From Lasioglossum baleicum (taxonomy: Eukaryota > Arthropoda > Insecta > Hymenoptera > Halictidae), in the NCBI RefSeq assembly GCF_051020765.1, contig NC_134941.1, positions 9,982,001 through 10,046,000 on the forward strand: a stretch of DNA of 64,000 bases. The letters run 5' to 3'. The notes beneath the pieces were generated by a model. The model saw only the letters and a program-made list of their open reading frames with translations. It did not search any database and was not told where the DNA came from. Below are positions 1-12,300 of this stretch, one piece after another (the stretch's first letter is position 1; each line of letters opens with the position of its first letter). The position numbers and the translations under genes are program-made.

Positions 1-48
1 TCAAGTTTATGCATTCATTGAGCTTTAGACTTTAGAGTATAGGATTTA

Positions 49-666
49 CAGTAGCGGACAAAAGTTTAAGACCGCTCTAAAGAAGACGATAACTTTTTTA
101 ACATTGTACTATACGATTTGAACTTTTTTGGGAAGCTAGAGCAATTAGTTTACTAAAGGATGTGAAAAGAAATTTTTTCAAAAATTGCAATTGATCGGAA
201 TTGTTGAAAAAATACTAAAAGTTGATTTTTTAATTATTTTATGTGGACCTATATTGAAAATTTAAAAAACACGTTTTGTGTAGATCTGTGTCAATCAAAC
301 ATATCCTAAAAATTTCGTAAAAATCGGTCGACGTTGCAATGAGCTACAAACGTTTAAAGATGGTAGAAATTGCAGATTTTCACGATTTATTGCCGAAAAT
401 CTGCAATTTTTACCATCTTTAAACGTTTGTAGCTCATTGCAACGTCGACCGATTTTGACGAAATTTTCAGGATATGTTTAAATAAACAATCAACTTTTAG
501 TATTTTTTCAACAATTCCGATCAATTGCAATTTTTGAAAAAATTTCTTTTCGCGTCCTTTAGTAAACTAATTGCTCTAGTTTCCCAAAAAAGTTCAAATC
601 GTATAGTAAAATATTAAAAAAGTTATCGTCTTCTTTAGAGCGGTCTTACACTTTTGTCCGCTACTG
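49..666. mobile_element. Tc1/mariner-like foldback MITE
   Basis: The stretch is almost one complete palindrome. It begins CAGTAGCGGACAAAAG and ends with the reverse complement (CTTTTGTCCGCTACTG), and the arms stay complementary to a centre near 385-390, with only scattered mismatches and a small indel near 285/485. TA dinucleotides at 47-48 and 667-668 flank it, as expected for a TA target duplication. A terminal CAGT plus TA duplication is the Tc1/mariner signature. There is no transposase frame, so it is a non-autonomous foldback element. High arm identity suggests recent insertion or conversion between the arms. No function is inferred for the host. Confidence 0.85.
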
Positions 667-1082
667 TACATATTTACCAGAAAAAAAGTCATGGAAACAC
701 GTTTGGAAGGCTCAGACAACAATGCAATTTAACCAACCTCCTATGTCAAAGTATTAGTGATCGAAAGTGGAAGTATATGTGACATGCGGCGTTCTTCCTG
801 ATAACCACAGATATATTGAAATTAAAATCACTTGGTCACACTCGCTTTGTTCATGTTTCTTGCGGCTGCCGTCCACTTTGGCTTTCTCCGCTGCACCTTG
901 AATAAGAATATCTTTGTTTATTAATTTGCACATGAATAATCATTATAATAATAATATTAAAATAAGGGTGATAATTACATATAACAAGGCTGGCCGTTCG
1001 ATAATTTGCAAACGGTTTTTTGCCCTTCCGGCCCAATCAGCTATAGCAGACTGCCATGCCAGCACGTCAGTCATAATGATAC

Positions 1083-1562
1083 CTAGACTTTCCTGGCAAA
1101 GTTGTAGCTGTTGTGCCCCCCGTATTGTGCACTTCTGCTGCCTAAAATAAAAAATTGTTATGTAGCATATCACATTCTGTTAATTTAATGAAAATGAAAG
1201 ATAAACGTCAGCTACTTTAAGTGTATTTATTAAACAAGTCATTGGTCTCTTCGGCCTCCTTTGCTTTTCTTCTAGTCTTCGTGTAGCCGTCTAGAAGCAT
1301 TATATAATTATTATTTTAATTATACATGTATGGTGTGTAACTACTTTAACTTACCAAAGGTACTGTTTTTGAAGATCTTTACAGAAAAGTGCTCCCACGA
1401 AGGTTGAGGCAGTTCACATTGTTGGATTGCGTTGCTCAATTTTGATTTGTGTACCGGTGGCCAATAACATTTGTCGCCTTCCAGCCAACTATTTAGCACC
1501 GCTTCTACCGTTCCGTCCGCCAAAAATTGGACAACGGTCCATGTATTTGTAGGCATCTCCAT
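1083..1562 (-). pseudogene. DUF4806-like gene fragment, two exons
   Basis: Exon 1 (1562 down to 1355) starts MEMPTNTWTVVQFLADGTVE and contains WLEGDKCYWPP and WEHFSVKIF. It ends at a good donor (G|GTAAGT). A pyrimidine-rich acceptor (TTTTATTTTAG) at 1142 gives exon 2 in matching phase, which adds SRSAQYGGHNSYNFARKV and then a TAG at 1083-1085. The W-x-V-V-x-F start, the CYWPP turn and the closing Y-x-x-AR-K pattern resemble the N-terminal part of insect proteins carrying DUF4806, a family often found in multicopy and sometimes associated with mobile DNA. The 88-aa product lacks the rest of the family length, so I read it as a truncated copy. The domain assignment is from recall of the pattern, and a short lineage-specific gene cannot be excluded. 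Confidence 0.45.
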
Positions 1563-1746
1563 TTGTGTGTATATATTCTAAGAATTGAAAAGTATGGTAA
1601 AATTTAGAGACTAATTTAAACATATATGTAATTACGACGTAAATATATTTAATTAAAGAATATATTTAGAAAAATAGCAAATAGAATGAAGGAATGGAAA
1701 TATGACCAATTTTTGTTCATTTTTTGACTTCACACTTATTTACACA

Positions 1747-1832
1747 TTAGGGCGGTAGACTCGTTTCCAGGATTGCAATCAATTGCAATCCCGCACCCTT
1801 GCAATCCTGGAAAAAGCAGTCTACCCCCTTAC
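1747..1832. repeat. Short inverted-repeat hairpin
   Basis: Arms at 1749-1778 and 1799-1829 are reverse complements with few mismatches (GGTAGACTCGTTTCCAGGAT against ATCCTGGAAAAAGCAGTCTA). The loop itself contains GATTGCAATCAATTGCAATC. It has the size and shape of a tiny MITE or a solo foldback. Nothing coding is visible around it, and 1563-2037 otherwise holds only AT-rich unique sequence. Confidence 0.6.
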
Positions 1833-2229
1833 AATACCGAAAGTACTTTCTTTGACTTTCTTGCCAACCCCATAGTAAACTTCGAATATAGCGCAATATA
1901 GCGGAAGGGCATCAGCAAAAGACACTAACGGTAACAAATAACAGCAATGGAAGTACTTACTTTTGTAAATATACACTCGTCGGATAAATTATCACTATTA
2001 CAATACACTAATACAATTAGACACTTCTCTAAACCTGGTGTCGACCGGTGTCGACCATGTGCGCCGGACCAAAAATAGTAACTTCAACAGCGCCACTCGG
2101 GGTGAACTACGAAGACAGAGAAGCAGATATGTTTCTCGCAGGAAAGACACTGACAGAGAATATATGAAACAGCTTGATTTTTTCGATCACGCGGGTAAGA
2201 CGCATTTCGCGAAGAAGCAATATTTTTTT

Positions 2230-2460
2230 ATGCTCTTTGTGTTGAAATATTCTCTGCATTATTGCGGGGTCCCGTACAGAGCCCTTTTTTGGATTTGGCT
2301 CTTGGAACTTTGTAAACAACAAAAGTGTACATTTTTATGGAAGAACTTTTTTTCTGTACACTTTTTCCAAATGCTCTTTGCGTTGAAATACTCTCTGTAT
2401 TATTGCGGATTAGCATGCAGAGCTCTTTTTTCGAAAAAGTGCACAGAAAAAAGTTCTTCC
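2230..2460. repeat. Direct repeat with interleaved hairpin
   Basis: A 61-bp unit beginning ATGCTCTTTG at 2230-2290 recurs at 2371-2431 with about seven substitutions, mostly transitions. A separate inverted pair (2339-2367 and 2433-2460, starting GGAAGAACTTTTTTTCTGTA) brackets the second copy. Open frames cross the region on both strands but only because the repeat units lack stops; composition is not protein-like. The arrangement suggests a local duplication inside a foldback element. Confidence 0.6.
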
Positions 2461-2540
2461 TTAGAAGCTGTATCCCCCTACTCCACCCCACTCTTTACCG
2501 GCGGCGTAGGAAAAACAACGTCTCCGGAAAATGTCTCTCA

Positions 2541-2658
2541 GTCGCCAAAAAGATATCCTTTATGGAGACGTTGCATTTACGACTGAAATGAGACAGCTGA
2601 AAGACGTTCACCCTCTGCTGTGAAAACAACGTCTCCATAAAGATATCTTTTTGGCGAC
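2541..2658. repeat. Inverted repeat with GAGACGTT arms
   Basis: The arm at 2541-2572 (GTCGCCAAAAAGATATCCTT then TATGGAGACGTT) is matched by its reverse complement at 2628-2658. The 55-bp loop contains AAGACGTTC. Flanking sequence to about 2700 carries more ACGTC words, a theme shared with the element at 2838-3066, so the two may belong to one family. Confidence 0.6.
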
Positions 2659-2837
2659 TAAAAGACGTATCTTTGGGACATAGACGTTCAGACGGGACGA
2701 CGACATGAAACAGACATCTATGAGACGATGTGTGCTGGTTGGGCATATATTCTTCTTGTAATCATGAATGTGTAGGTATAAAATAAATATAAATCTTCTG
2801 TTAGTTTTAGGAAATTCTAGACAATAGATTTCACATA

Positions 2838-3066
2838 CCAGATAGCACCCGACATCTCATAGACGTCTGTTTTACGTCGTTTTTAGGTCTGAACGTCTTA
2901 CGTCTTAAAAAGACGTCTATTTGGAGACGTCATTTTTACGTCTGATAAATAAAAGACGTCTTATTGGAGAGTCGTCTAAAAAAACGCCTAAAATACGTCT
3001 AAAATACATCTGAAGACGTCTTTAAGACGTACTGTTTTGTAACACAAGATATTCAGTGCTATCTGG
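2838..3066. mobile_element. MITE with CCAGATAGCAC ends, AGACGTC-rich
   Basis: Perfect 11-bp terminal inverted repeats, CCAGATAGCAC at 2838-2848 and GTGCTATCTGG at 3056-3066, enclose 229 bp. The interior is packed with the palindromic octamer AGACGTCT or close variants (near 2862, 2901, 2912, 2922, 2944, 2956, 2977, 3014, 3024). There is no reading frame of note. It is a non-autonomous element; I could not identify a clear target-site duplication and do not assign a superfamily. Confidence 0.6.
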
Positions 3067-4660
3067 GATTGTTCCAGCTTTAAAAGAAACTTTAAGTGGT
3101 CTTTTGTACAAACGACCAGAGTTATATTAATCATTATTATTAATTACTTGATAATATGAAGTTTACACCTTACATCAGCGGTTTCTAACCTGGGAGGCGC
3201 CGAAACTTTTTAATAAAAAATTAATTTGTTGTATTCAGTTTTTTTTGTAATAAAGTTTTTATTATTTAAAACGTGTGCATATTATTAAAAAAACCTTTTC
3301 TGGGAGGCGTAAGTAGCATAAAGGTAAATTGATGATCAATTACTTTTATGACAATTGTTTTTAAGCTGTTGATTGTATGAGACCAATAATCTGAAAAATT
3401 CTGAATGTGTTGACATGTTGTGATTGCATATGTTAAATCGTATATTTTGATCTATTCCGCTGACGAAAATGTACGAAATCCGCTGATAATGAAAGCGTTT
3501 GTCGGCCACTCCCAGCTGTCAATGGATCGTATGATTTCGATAGGGGGGACGGATTAATGGAAGCTAATAATTTCCGAGAGACCCTTTAATGATCGATCAT
3601 ACAGAAGCGATCGAAGAATATTTTGATGGTAGATAGCGATCGATCGATTGAATCGATAGTGAGAATCTAGGTTCAACCGGTTAACAACGAGGACGAGTTG
3701 ATTCGCCCGACTCTCGAATGAAGTTTCGCTCGAAGCACTCTTATTCGTATCGTCATACTTCATTCGCCTAATTGTTATTAATATATATTGCTATTCAAAC
3801 TACCGAACTATTCATTAATTACCAAATTAATATTTTTTCTTTTCGAATCTGCTGTTTCTTTACGTTATACCTGGACTACGGATTTTTATGCATTTACATG
3901 TAAGATTGAGTAGATGATATTCGAAATTGTTGAAAAATTTAAAAAGTTGAAGATGTCAGATTTCTCCTCTATTAAAATCATTAAGGGAAGAAATAACTGT
4001 TTCTTGCAATCGATGCAGACAATTTTCATTTTGCATAAAGATCCGCAGTCTACTTATATCATTCTTACATGATCACTCTTAGCATTTTTATGAACTCAAC
4101 GCCGCCATCGTATTGTTTTATTATAATTGATAAAGAGATTATTGTTATTATATAATATCAAGATAGATTTATTGGCGGAGACATTATCTTCGCGCGTGCT
4201 CTCACCAATCAACAAGATAATAAAGATAATATCGAGTCCACGGAGAATGAAGTTCTGCATCGAATAACAGAAAAAATGTTTTAGAACACGATTTTCCGTG
4301 CAGGAGTTCAGTATGTTGCTATCTATGTTTAGTATGGTGAGTCGGCGACAGTGCGAAGTGATCTGTCATTAAAAAATTCGCCACTTCACTTGCGCTAATC
4401 TATTAATCATCCTCTTACGGCGCTACGTTATCAGATATGCTTGCGTGCAATAAATCGATACGGCTCTCGACAATTAAAATCGTAAAAAGATACTGTAAAC
4501 TTGGCGTAACCGAGACACAAAAAAAGGAGGACCGGATGATACAGATAAATCATACTAAACCGCTCCGGTATTTTCTGGATTATTGCCTATAACTTCTCTA
4601 GCTTTATTACCTTCATAAACGCCGACGAACAATTTTTTATTTTCTTACCGACAGTCTAAT
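3067..4660. other. Non-coding stretch, AT-rich
   Basis: No frame here looks like protein and no splice-linked exon was found. The segment holds one clear copy of the dispersed CTGCGGAT motif (listed separately) and unique AT-rich sequence. Confidence 0.5.
4004..4053 (-). repeat. Dispersed CTGCGGAT motif, copy A
   Basis: Read on the - strand, this begins TAGACTGCGGATCTTTATGC and continues AAAATGAAAATTGTCTGCAT CGATTGCAAG. It aligns over about 50 bp with 17602-17652 on the + strand, with only a handful of differences. Shorter or weaker matches to the core occur near 20412-20424 (-), 26582-26595 (-), 29253-29282 (+), 30691-30700 (-), 49413-49421 (-), 59690-59735 (+) and 61508-61516 (+). The unit is too short for a SINE and has no visible terminal repeats. 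Confidence 0.6.
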
Positions 4661-4755
4661 GCTATGTCCACACTGGAGCAACGTCGAGCAACTTTTTGTC
4701 GCCTTCTTGTTTTTTTAACGAATAAACAAACACTCTGCTTCGATACGGACATAGC
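4661..4755. mobile_element. MITE with GCTRTGYCCACACT ends, copy 1
   Basis: The left end GCTATGTCCACACTGGAGCA ACGTCGAGCAACTTTT matches, base for base at most positions, the left end of the element at 60978-61105. The right end closes with GGACATAGC, the reverse complement of the left terminus. Internal sequence is unrelated between copies except for a TCTTCTTST-like stretch. It is a small non-autonomous DNA transposon; the superfamily is not clear because the target-site duplication is ambiguous. Confidence 0.6.
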
Positions 4756-4768
4756 GTAATTTACATTC

Positions 4769-4902
4769 TAGAATACACCAGAATATAATAGAATATAATA
4801 AATGTTCATTGAAATTCGGAATATAATAACAATATACCAGGATATTCAAGACGATACAAGAATATACCAGAATATACAACAATATTCGAGAATATACATT
4901 CT
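4769..4902. repeat. Degenerate AGAATATA tandem repeat
   Basis: Irregular repeats of AGAATATAMCA and GAATATAATA follow each other with variable spacers through this stretch. No coding or regulatory role is visible. Confidence 0.5.
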
Positions 4903-5000
4903 GGATTATATCGAGGCATAAAAATATTCGTTCAAACTATAAAGTACATCGAACATTTTCGAAAATTTTGCTGATTGGCATAACGGTTACTATGAAGGAG

Positions 5001-5216
5001 TTAACACTAAACCTACCGAGCCTTAAAAGTAACTGTTACATGTTCCCTTATAAAAATGACAAGATTGATTTTATTTATGCAGCTCCTATTGTAATATATG
5101 CTCTACTAAAGATACCTATACAGTCATATCTTATGAAATTATTTTTATTAAATCAATAATCGTAAAATAAAAAATCTGAAACCGGTCATTTTGACCGGTG
5201 ATAGGTTTAGTGTTAA
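5001..5216. mobile_element. piggyBac-like MITE with TTAA ends
   Basis: The element starts TTAACACTAAACCTA and ends TAGGTTTAGTGTTAA, an exact 15-bp inverted repeat that includes the TTAA expected as a piggyBac target duplication. A sub-terminal hairpin (ACCGGTCATTTTGACCGGT) lies near the right end. The 63-codon open frame inside it is incidental. Single ends of similar sequence occur at 15026-15042 and 32847-32862. Confidence 0.75.
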
Positions 5217-6197
5217 TAGCCCTTGATTTTTCGCGTTGCAAAAAAATAATTATTGATAGTCACGCAGATCTACGCAAGTCTCCGCAGTTCCTGTTCCCCA
5301 TTAGTTGCACGGATCATACACCTACCTACCTACACCGCTAACAAGGCGACCCTGAAGAAATGGGTTAAAGACCGCTAGCCTTTCCCCGTTCGTTTCCCGA
5401 GTGATCTCATTGTCAGCTGCGATGCAACGCGTATCGTCCGGCTCTTGTTGCACCGCGTTGCATCGCGTTGCATCGTGTTCGCGGGACACGAGCCTCCGAT
5501 AATGTAAAGGCGTATGTAGAGTGTATCGTGCGTTACACGATGCTCCGTGGAATCGGTCGCCGATCGTCCACGTGATTCTCACGCCTTCGTCCCCGATGTC
5601 GTTTTCGTAACGCCGGCCGGTGTGCACGTGAACCTCTACGTGCTCTTACGTCCGACATCTGTGAATCACACGCTGCCATGTCATCTACCTCGATGAACGA
5701 AAGCTGGACAACGTTAATTTAAAGCTTCTTAGGTCGGGATTTATTTACGGACTGGTACTTGTAGGATTAACTGGCCGGTTCGATGCCTGCTGTCTATTTT
5801 CATGGCTCTGACAACGGGGTTTGTCCCGTGCTCTACTGAGATAGATTCATCTCCTTCATAGAAAGGTTTCCTTGTTTCTACCGGCACCGATTCATTTCTT
5901 CATAAAATTGTTTAGAGTCCTGGTAGAACACCGACGAAATATCTTCAATTTGTTTCGCTCCAAGCCATTGCTTGATAAAATGTCTCCACTTTATTCCAAA
6001 TGCTCCGCTTTTGAAGTATCCCTCCTGGAAAAAAATGGAAAGGTAGTGATATGTTCGGAAGAATATTCTTTAAATTATTTTCTATAGAAAAGACAATTGA
6101 GAGAAGACCTAAATATCTCCTTTATTTTTGATGACATAACAAATGTTTTAAAACATAAATGGTACCACAAGATGCGAATGCTTTGCAAATATTATTT
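5217..6197. other. Non-coding stretch with short 10-bp tandem repeat
   Basis: A three-unit tandem of about 10 bp (CGCGTTGCAT) sits at 5447-5478. The - strand frame across 5322-5627 is open for 101 codons, but its composition and lack of splice context do not support a gene. The remainder appears unique and non-coding. Confidence 0.45.
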
Positions 6198-6366
6198 TTA
6201 ATATCTCTGAATGCATTTTAATGTCAACTAGAATATGTAAAGAAAAAAAATATACATTTATTTTTACATTTTTTCTCTTGTAAATTGTGTAATTCTTATA
6301 AATGTTAATATCTCTGAATGCATTTTAATGTCAACTAGAATATGTAAAGAAAGAAAATATACATTT
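6198..6366. repeat. Local 62-bp direct duplication
   Basis: The unit at 6198-6259 (TTAATATCTCTGAATGCATT and onward) recurs at 6305-6366, 107 bp later, with essentially one substitution (AAAA against AAGA). The near identity indicates a recent local duplication. No coding content. Confidence 0.75.
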
Positions 6367-9300
6367 GCAAAAATGACCTTGAGAAAAAAATAAAATTTAC
6401 AAAGCACTCACCCTGTGATACCATTTACGTTGCATTAAAAATATTTGTTATATCATCATAAAATTTTAATATTGAACAAATTAGTATTGGATCTTACTGT
6501 ACTCACTCAAAAGGTAGTATACCAGATTATGCAGACAATTTTTGAGTTAATTGAGAGGTTCGTTTCAAAGTTTCGCGATAAGATAATCAAATCGAATGTT
6601 CGGAATTTTGATGGATTATTATCTGTCATCGCGTGTCATATGTATTAGATTACTTTGTCGGTGTAAAATTTCGATGGCTACCAGTGATGGGCTTCAACAA
6701 GGTCTAACATTGTTTTTATAGAATTTGGTATATTTAATTGCCTTCTCTAATTTTTAACGAAGTTTTTTCGGTTAAAGTTTCTTTGACTTCTTTCTGCTCG
6801 TTTGCAACTTTATAGTGAGTTAATGATCGAGCGATGATTCTCGCGACAGCTCCCGTTTCTTGTTGTCGTAGCGGCCGGATGAATATGGATTAACTGTCGA
6901 TGTTCTTGACATATGGAGATTCATGGTAGCGGCTCCCTTTTGCGATCGTAGGTGTCACCTATGTGTTAAACATTCTTGGAACTCTTCCAGGAACCACGTA
7001 GATCTGATATGTAGAAGCCGGGGATCAAGTGACATTTTGATGAAGTGCGAATCCCAGATGCTTGCGAAACGATAGGATATCTTTCTCGGACTACAACTTT
7101 AAAAACTAATCATCCAATTCACTTGATACTTGACAGGCATCTTCCAAGTGTCTTCTTCCTGGCTTCATTAAAATGACATCGGAATTCACGAAATTAATTC
7201 GATTGTTTCGTACGCCCTATATTCTCCATACAGTTCACAGACTGGACTACCATAACTGTGAATAAAATTACAACTCCTACATAATAAAACTAGCTATACA
7301 TTCTCTGAAAACTGATAAATACATCAACAAAATGTATAATAAAGCTGCTAAGCTTTTCGTATTCGTTTCAAATAAATCCCAAAATCGTGACATTTTAAAA
7401 CCCTATAGTAATTTTGAACCACTACAACCCCGTGCAGAAATTACAATTTCCACATAATAAAAATAGTCGCAGGGCCTCCAAGGATTGCTCAACACGCCCA
7501 CAGGCTTCCAAATCAATATCTCTACTAGATACTTTAAAAGAAAATTCCAAAAGAATTGCTTTTCAAAATTAGCTAGACTTCGGTAACCCTCACGCCAGGG
7601 GATGCGGCGAAACAGAAATTGAAAATTTCAGTCAGGAGGGGTAAAAACGGTTCGGCCATCGTACGGAGGGTTAAATCGATCTCTTTGTGAGCACCGCCAC
7701 GGCGGCATGGCGCGAGGCAGCAGACGTCGGATCGACCGAAGCGGCTTGCCTGCCTGTTTTCATTTTCAGGCTCCAGTTGCGAACCGACCATCGCGGGTAG
7801 AACGTCGTGACGCGCTGCCAACCGATCTAGCAAGGCCCCTGTACCTTTCTTAGTATCGGAGGAAGGCAGAGAGCTCGAGAAGGCCTGAAATCATCCAGCA
7901 GAGCCTGAAGGAGCAGCCATTGTCCGCCTTGTGCTGGTTTTTTCGAATTTGGAGTCTATCCAGAGACCTTATCGTCTACAGGTCCGAAGAACCACAGACA
8001 CAGTTCCTGAAGGTGAGTCCCTGCCATTTGCTACCTTATTTATACAGCCGTCCCCGTGTACGCGGAAGCAAACCGGATCGAAGCCGCTCGAAACGTCGCG
8101 TCGTGCCGATAATAGGTGACACACAGTCGTTGACTTTCATCGATCCTTCGGACGAGGAATAGATTTCACGGAGTCCCTCGACGGACTCTGAACCTCTTCA
8201 TCTAGGGATCTTGACCGTGGATCAGGCCGAGGAGTCGTGTTATTATTGATAGACGTTACGCGCGCAACGAATTTTGCAATTTAACGAGACGCCGGTAGTG
8301 ATTCGCCGAGCTTCCACCGCGATAGCGTTCGAAGTACTTGTATTCCGCTTCCGACTATTTTGAAATGGATGCGAGCCGATGTGTCGTTGGGGAACTGTGG
8401 GATTCATCGATGAAGGATTCCGTGTTGTTGTTTGTTATTCTGTGCTCGGCTCCAGGGGAGATTCCGTTCGTCCCGTTTTCGAGCAGATTTTTAATTTCTG
8501 TGGAATGGAAAGAGCAAATGTTAGTTGCACTTATGTTGCTGGTTGAAAAGCTACATAAGTTAAGTGATTAATAGTATTCTCGTGGAACAGGATATTTGTC
8601 TAATGAATTGGAGTAACAGTGCTGCCTGTTGCGTCGACAAGGACGTTGTATAATCCCTGTACAATTTTCTTGTAACGGACAGACGATCGAGGTACGATGG
8701 TGTGGTGAAAGCAATTAACAATCGATGAATAAGCAATAGGAAAACCGCGAGGACAATGGCCTCTAGTGGTTCTGCTCGCAGCTTTTCTAGAGATTGCGGG
8801 CTCCGTTTTGAAATTGTGCTCTCGATCCTTGCGAAACGGAAAGGAAAAGTCGGATCGGTCGAAAGTCCGGCGCCGGTTATTTAAACATACATTTAGTATC
8901 GAGCAAGTAGCTTTCGAGAACACTCTGCGTCCTGTACGCACCGGAGAACGCGGGCTCTTGCAATTAGTAACGCGCTGGAATACGAGCGACTACCGTTTCA
9001 AAAATAGATCCACAGCAATAGAGACTCACGCTGTTTTTGATGGATAGGATAACGCGGCACTTCGAGATCGTTCCACGATTTATTATCACTGCGAGAGCCC
9101 GCTTAGGTATACAGGTTGATCCTAAAATAGGTGACCAACCCCTGAAAACGCGTTCTACTTCGAAGACAACAGTACGGAGAATCCTTCATCCGTGAGATTT
9201 GTTGTGGTTTTGGGAGCTTGACCGTGGATCTAAAATGACTATGGGTTAGATTTATACTAAAAATAGGAGGCCTTTTAAAAATGGAGGCCAACATATTTGG

Positions 9301-12300
9301 ATTGTTTAAAATAATACACGAGGGTAGAAATGAAGGTCTGAAATTTTTCCAGGTGTTCAGATTATCCCTAACATAGGCAGTCTTCGCAAACGCAGTGTTG
9401 ATTAATTCCGCGATAAAGACATGCTGGACATTTAAGCTTATAGACTGGTCAAGATAAGAGGAGACGTCTGCGTCGTTGAAGACTCACACGTGTAGTGTTC
9501 ACATTAATTATACTCGTGTCTTCGCTCGATCTTTAATGAATATGCATCGAATCGGGTTCAATTGTATTGGCATTTGGGATCTTCCACGTTTGCACACATT
9601 ATTTCTTCTACATGGAATCGTTGGACTGCGAGCCGACAGAAGCGACACGGTGCGTCATCAGACGATTTAATCGCATAAACGATGTGTAATAATACTTGGA
9701 TCGCACCTCCGGCTGTTGTACGTCAGTACTCTACAAAGCCGTTTTTCCTGAACCTTTCACCCCCTTGGCGCATCTACATAATAGGTCAGACAAGGAAGTT
9801 GTATGAATTTCATTGTGTGCGAGCAATTGTTGACTGAAAACGCTGGTTGAAGCCACCAATTTTCGCTTCTTCGAGCAGGCTAATTTTTCCAGCTGCTGAA
9901 ATCACAGTTCGACAGATTCACAAATTGTAGGATAACAAAGATGTTGACCTTATTGATGAGAATTAAAATTTTTTGGCCTGCTTGTTTCTCTATGAAAAAA
10001 ATTGTGCCAGCTTCAAGGTGCAAAATATACCGCAATCGTAGCTTTCGAGAGGCGTGTTTCTGTGTTTACGTTCATATGTTTATTAGCGAGTGGCCATATG
10101 TTCGGAGAATTTTCAAATCATTCTAATTCGTCACGTCTCAATTCCAGACGATAATGCCTCGCACAATAGTCTCGAGTGCTGGATTAATCTTGTACCGGCT
10201 AATCGATACTACAGAGACAAGATAACGAGTTTAATAGTGACACGATGGTCGACCGGCAATTACTGTCGTCAGATTACATTAACTAGAAAAGTATCGACTC
10301 ACTCGAATGATCGTCTTTTTATAAACCGACGAGTGCAATGACTGTCATTATTAGCGATCTCCGCAATTTCTCGCAAACCAAAAAATAAAGAAAATTTACT
10401 CTTATGTCATCATGACTTAAGTAAACAGATAGTGATTAAAACGATTATATTTTCCCAGGAATTGGAATAGAGAGATCAATTTTATAACCGTTTACAGTCG
10501 CGATTGTGTCAATACGATCGATACGGTTGATAAGAATAATCCATAGCCCTTGGCGATATTCTTTAACAATTGTTTTGTAATAATTACTACGCCCACTGCG
10601 TTTATCCACATACTGACCTACGCCCATACTAGATAACAAAAGCCTTAGGCATTTATCGCTCGTAAAATTTGAAAAATAACACTACGAAATGCAAAGTTTA
10701 AGAGACTGTTCTGTGTGTTATAGATTATTATTCTGATTCGAAATAATAAATTAATTTTTATCATTTTTATATTATTAATATATTAATTATATATTGCCGA
10801 ATTAAAGTATTATTTAATAGAAAGGAGTAAAACTGTTCTTCTTCATGAACCAGTGGTCTCAAGATAAATGCAGAAAGCTGCATCTCGTGCGTCGATCGCG
10901 ACTTATAATCGAATTGTGCCGCGATCGCGGATCGATCTTCGTGTCAAAGATGGTTCTCGATCACCAGCCAATATAAAGGAATAATCGTCGGTGTTTGTCC
11001 TTAATTGTAGCTCACGTGACGATTATGCAACCGAGCGCAAAGTCCCCTGTATCGATCGTGATTTATTGCCGAACGATTTCAGGAATTGCGGGCTCGTTAA
11101 CTGCCTGGTTCTTTCCGTGGAAATTCCTCAGAATTCAGGAAACAGTTGGTTGTCGTGTGGAAATGCAGAAAACGTGCGATTTCCAAAGATCTAGATCAGT
11201 TTGTTTCCTTTGTGACGATCGCTATCGCTAACGATGGAAATGAACAACTCGCGAGTACGAACAAAATTGTGAATTGGGCATAAGAAAACTGAAAACGAGT
11301 CGAAAATGAATTTACCAGAAGAGTTTGATAGTAATGTTCGAGAATTGGTCATATATTCATTTTGCCATTCATTGGTCATTCATAGAATTTCTTAAACGTT
11401 CGTAGTATTTTTCCTGTAGCGAGTAGTAATTAATTTGTTTACGTTCCAACAATTATCTTGCAACGAACCAATCATATTCCACGGCTTTAAATAGATTGGT
11501 TGCGTGTTCGAAAGTGGTGACGTTTCCCCGTGTTCTTTGTCTTTAAAGATGACAGCGGTTGCGAAGAAAGAAACACTATAAGTTTGTACCTTATGCAACT
11601 AATCACTGCCGTCAGAGATATGTTGATGGTCCGAGACGGAAGTACCAAAAATGTCGGTCAGAGGAGCAAGAAAATCGGACCTGCGCTTCATTCCCGTGTA
11701 AACTATAGTTTCTCAGTCAATTAGTGTCTTCGGAGTAAAATTAGAGATCGTAAAAGAGATAATTTGAGAAACTTCACCTGAAAAAATACGGAAACCATCG
11801 AACGGACGCGCTGTCTGCAAGATGAAGGAAATCTTTCTAACCAAAACAATGTTCGTTTCAGTTACGAAGAAAAATAAATTGAATTGTAAAAACAAAGTAG
11901 TAAAACCGTGATTAAATTTATTTTTCAGCTTTTACGATTCTATTAAGTGTATCAGCGCTTTAATAGCTCGAATGTTATCAAAGTAGAGACAGTGGCTGGG
12001 GCGACTTCTTTGTGTCTGTCATTGGTTTCCAGAGTTTCATTTGAACTCATCAACGCGTTAATGTTTTTTATCTTAAATGAAGCAGAATCGATTTAAATTG
12101 ACTCTAAGACCGTGTCTAGAGGCTTCCGGTCACGGATGAGCTTTGCAGTCGAAACTAACCAGGGCATTTGCGTTTTAATAAAACGAATAAATCCGTCGTC
12201 GTTTATCATTAATCTCGAAACGAGACTTTAATGGGTTGTGCGTGAATTTATTACATGTCGACACTTAGAAACGAACATTACAGTAGCCTCTTATAGCTTA

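Noticed and set aside
5322..5627. 101-codon - strand frame
   Set aside because: Arg-rich composition driven by a short CG-rich tandem repeat; no homologous motif or gene context.
5771..5790. GGTTCGATGCC resembling a tRNA T-loop
   Set aside because: No acceptor stem, anticodon arm or A/B box spacing could be found around it.
7573..7833. 86-codon - strand frame in a GC-rich patch
   Set aside because: No family resemblance, no splice partner, overlaps a more plausible + strand leader-exon candidate; best explained by composition.
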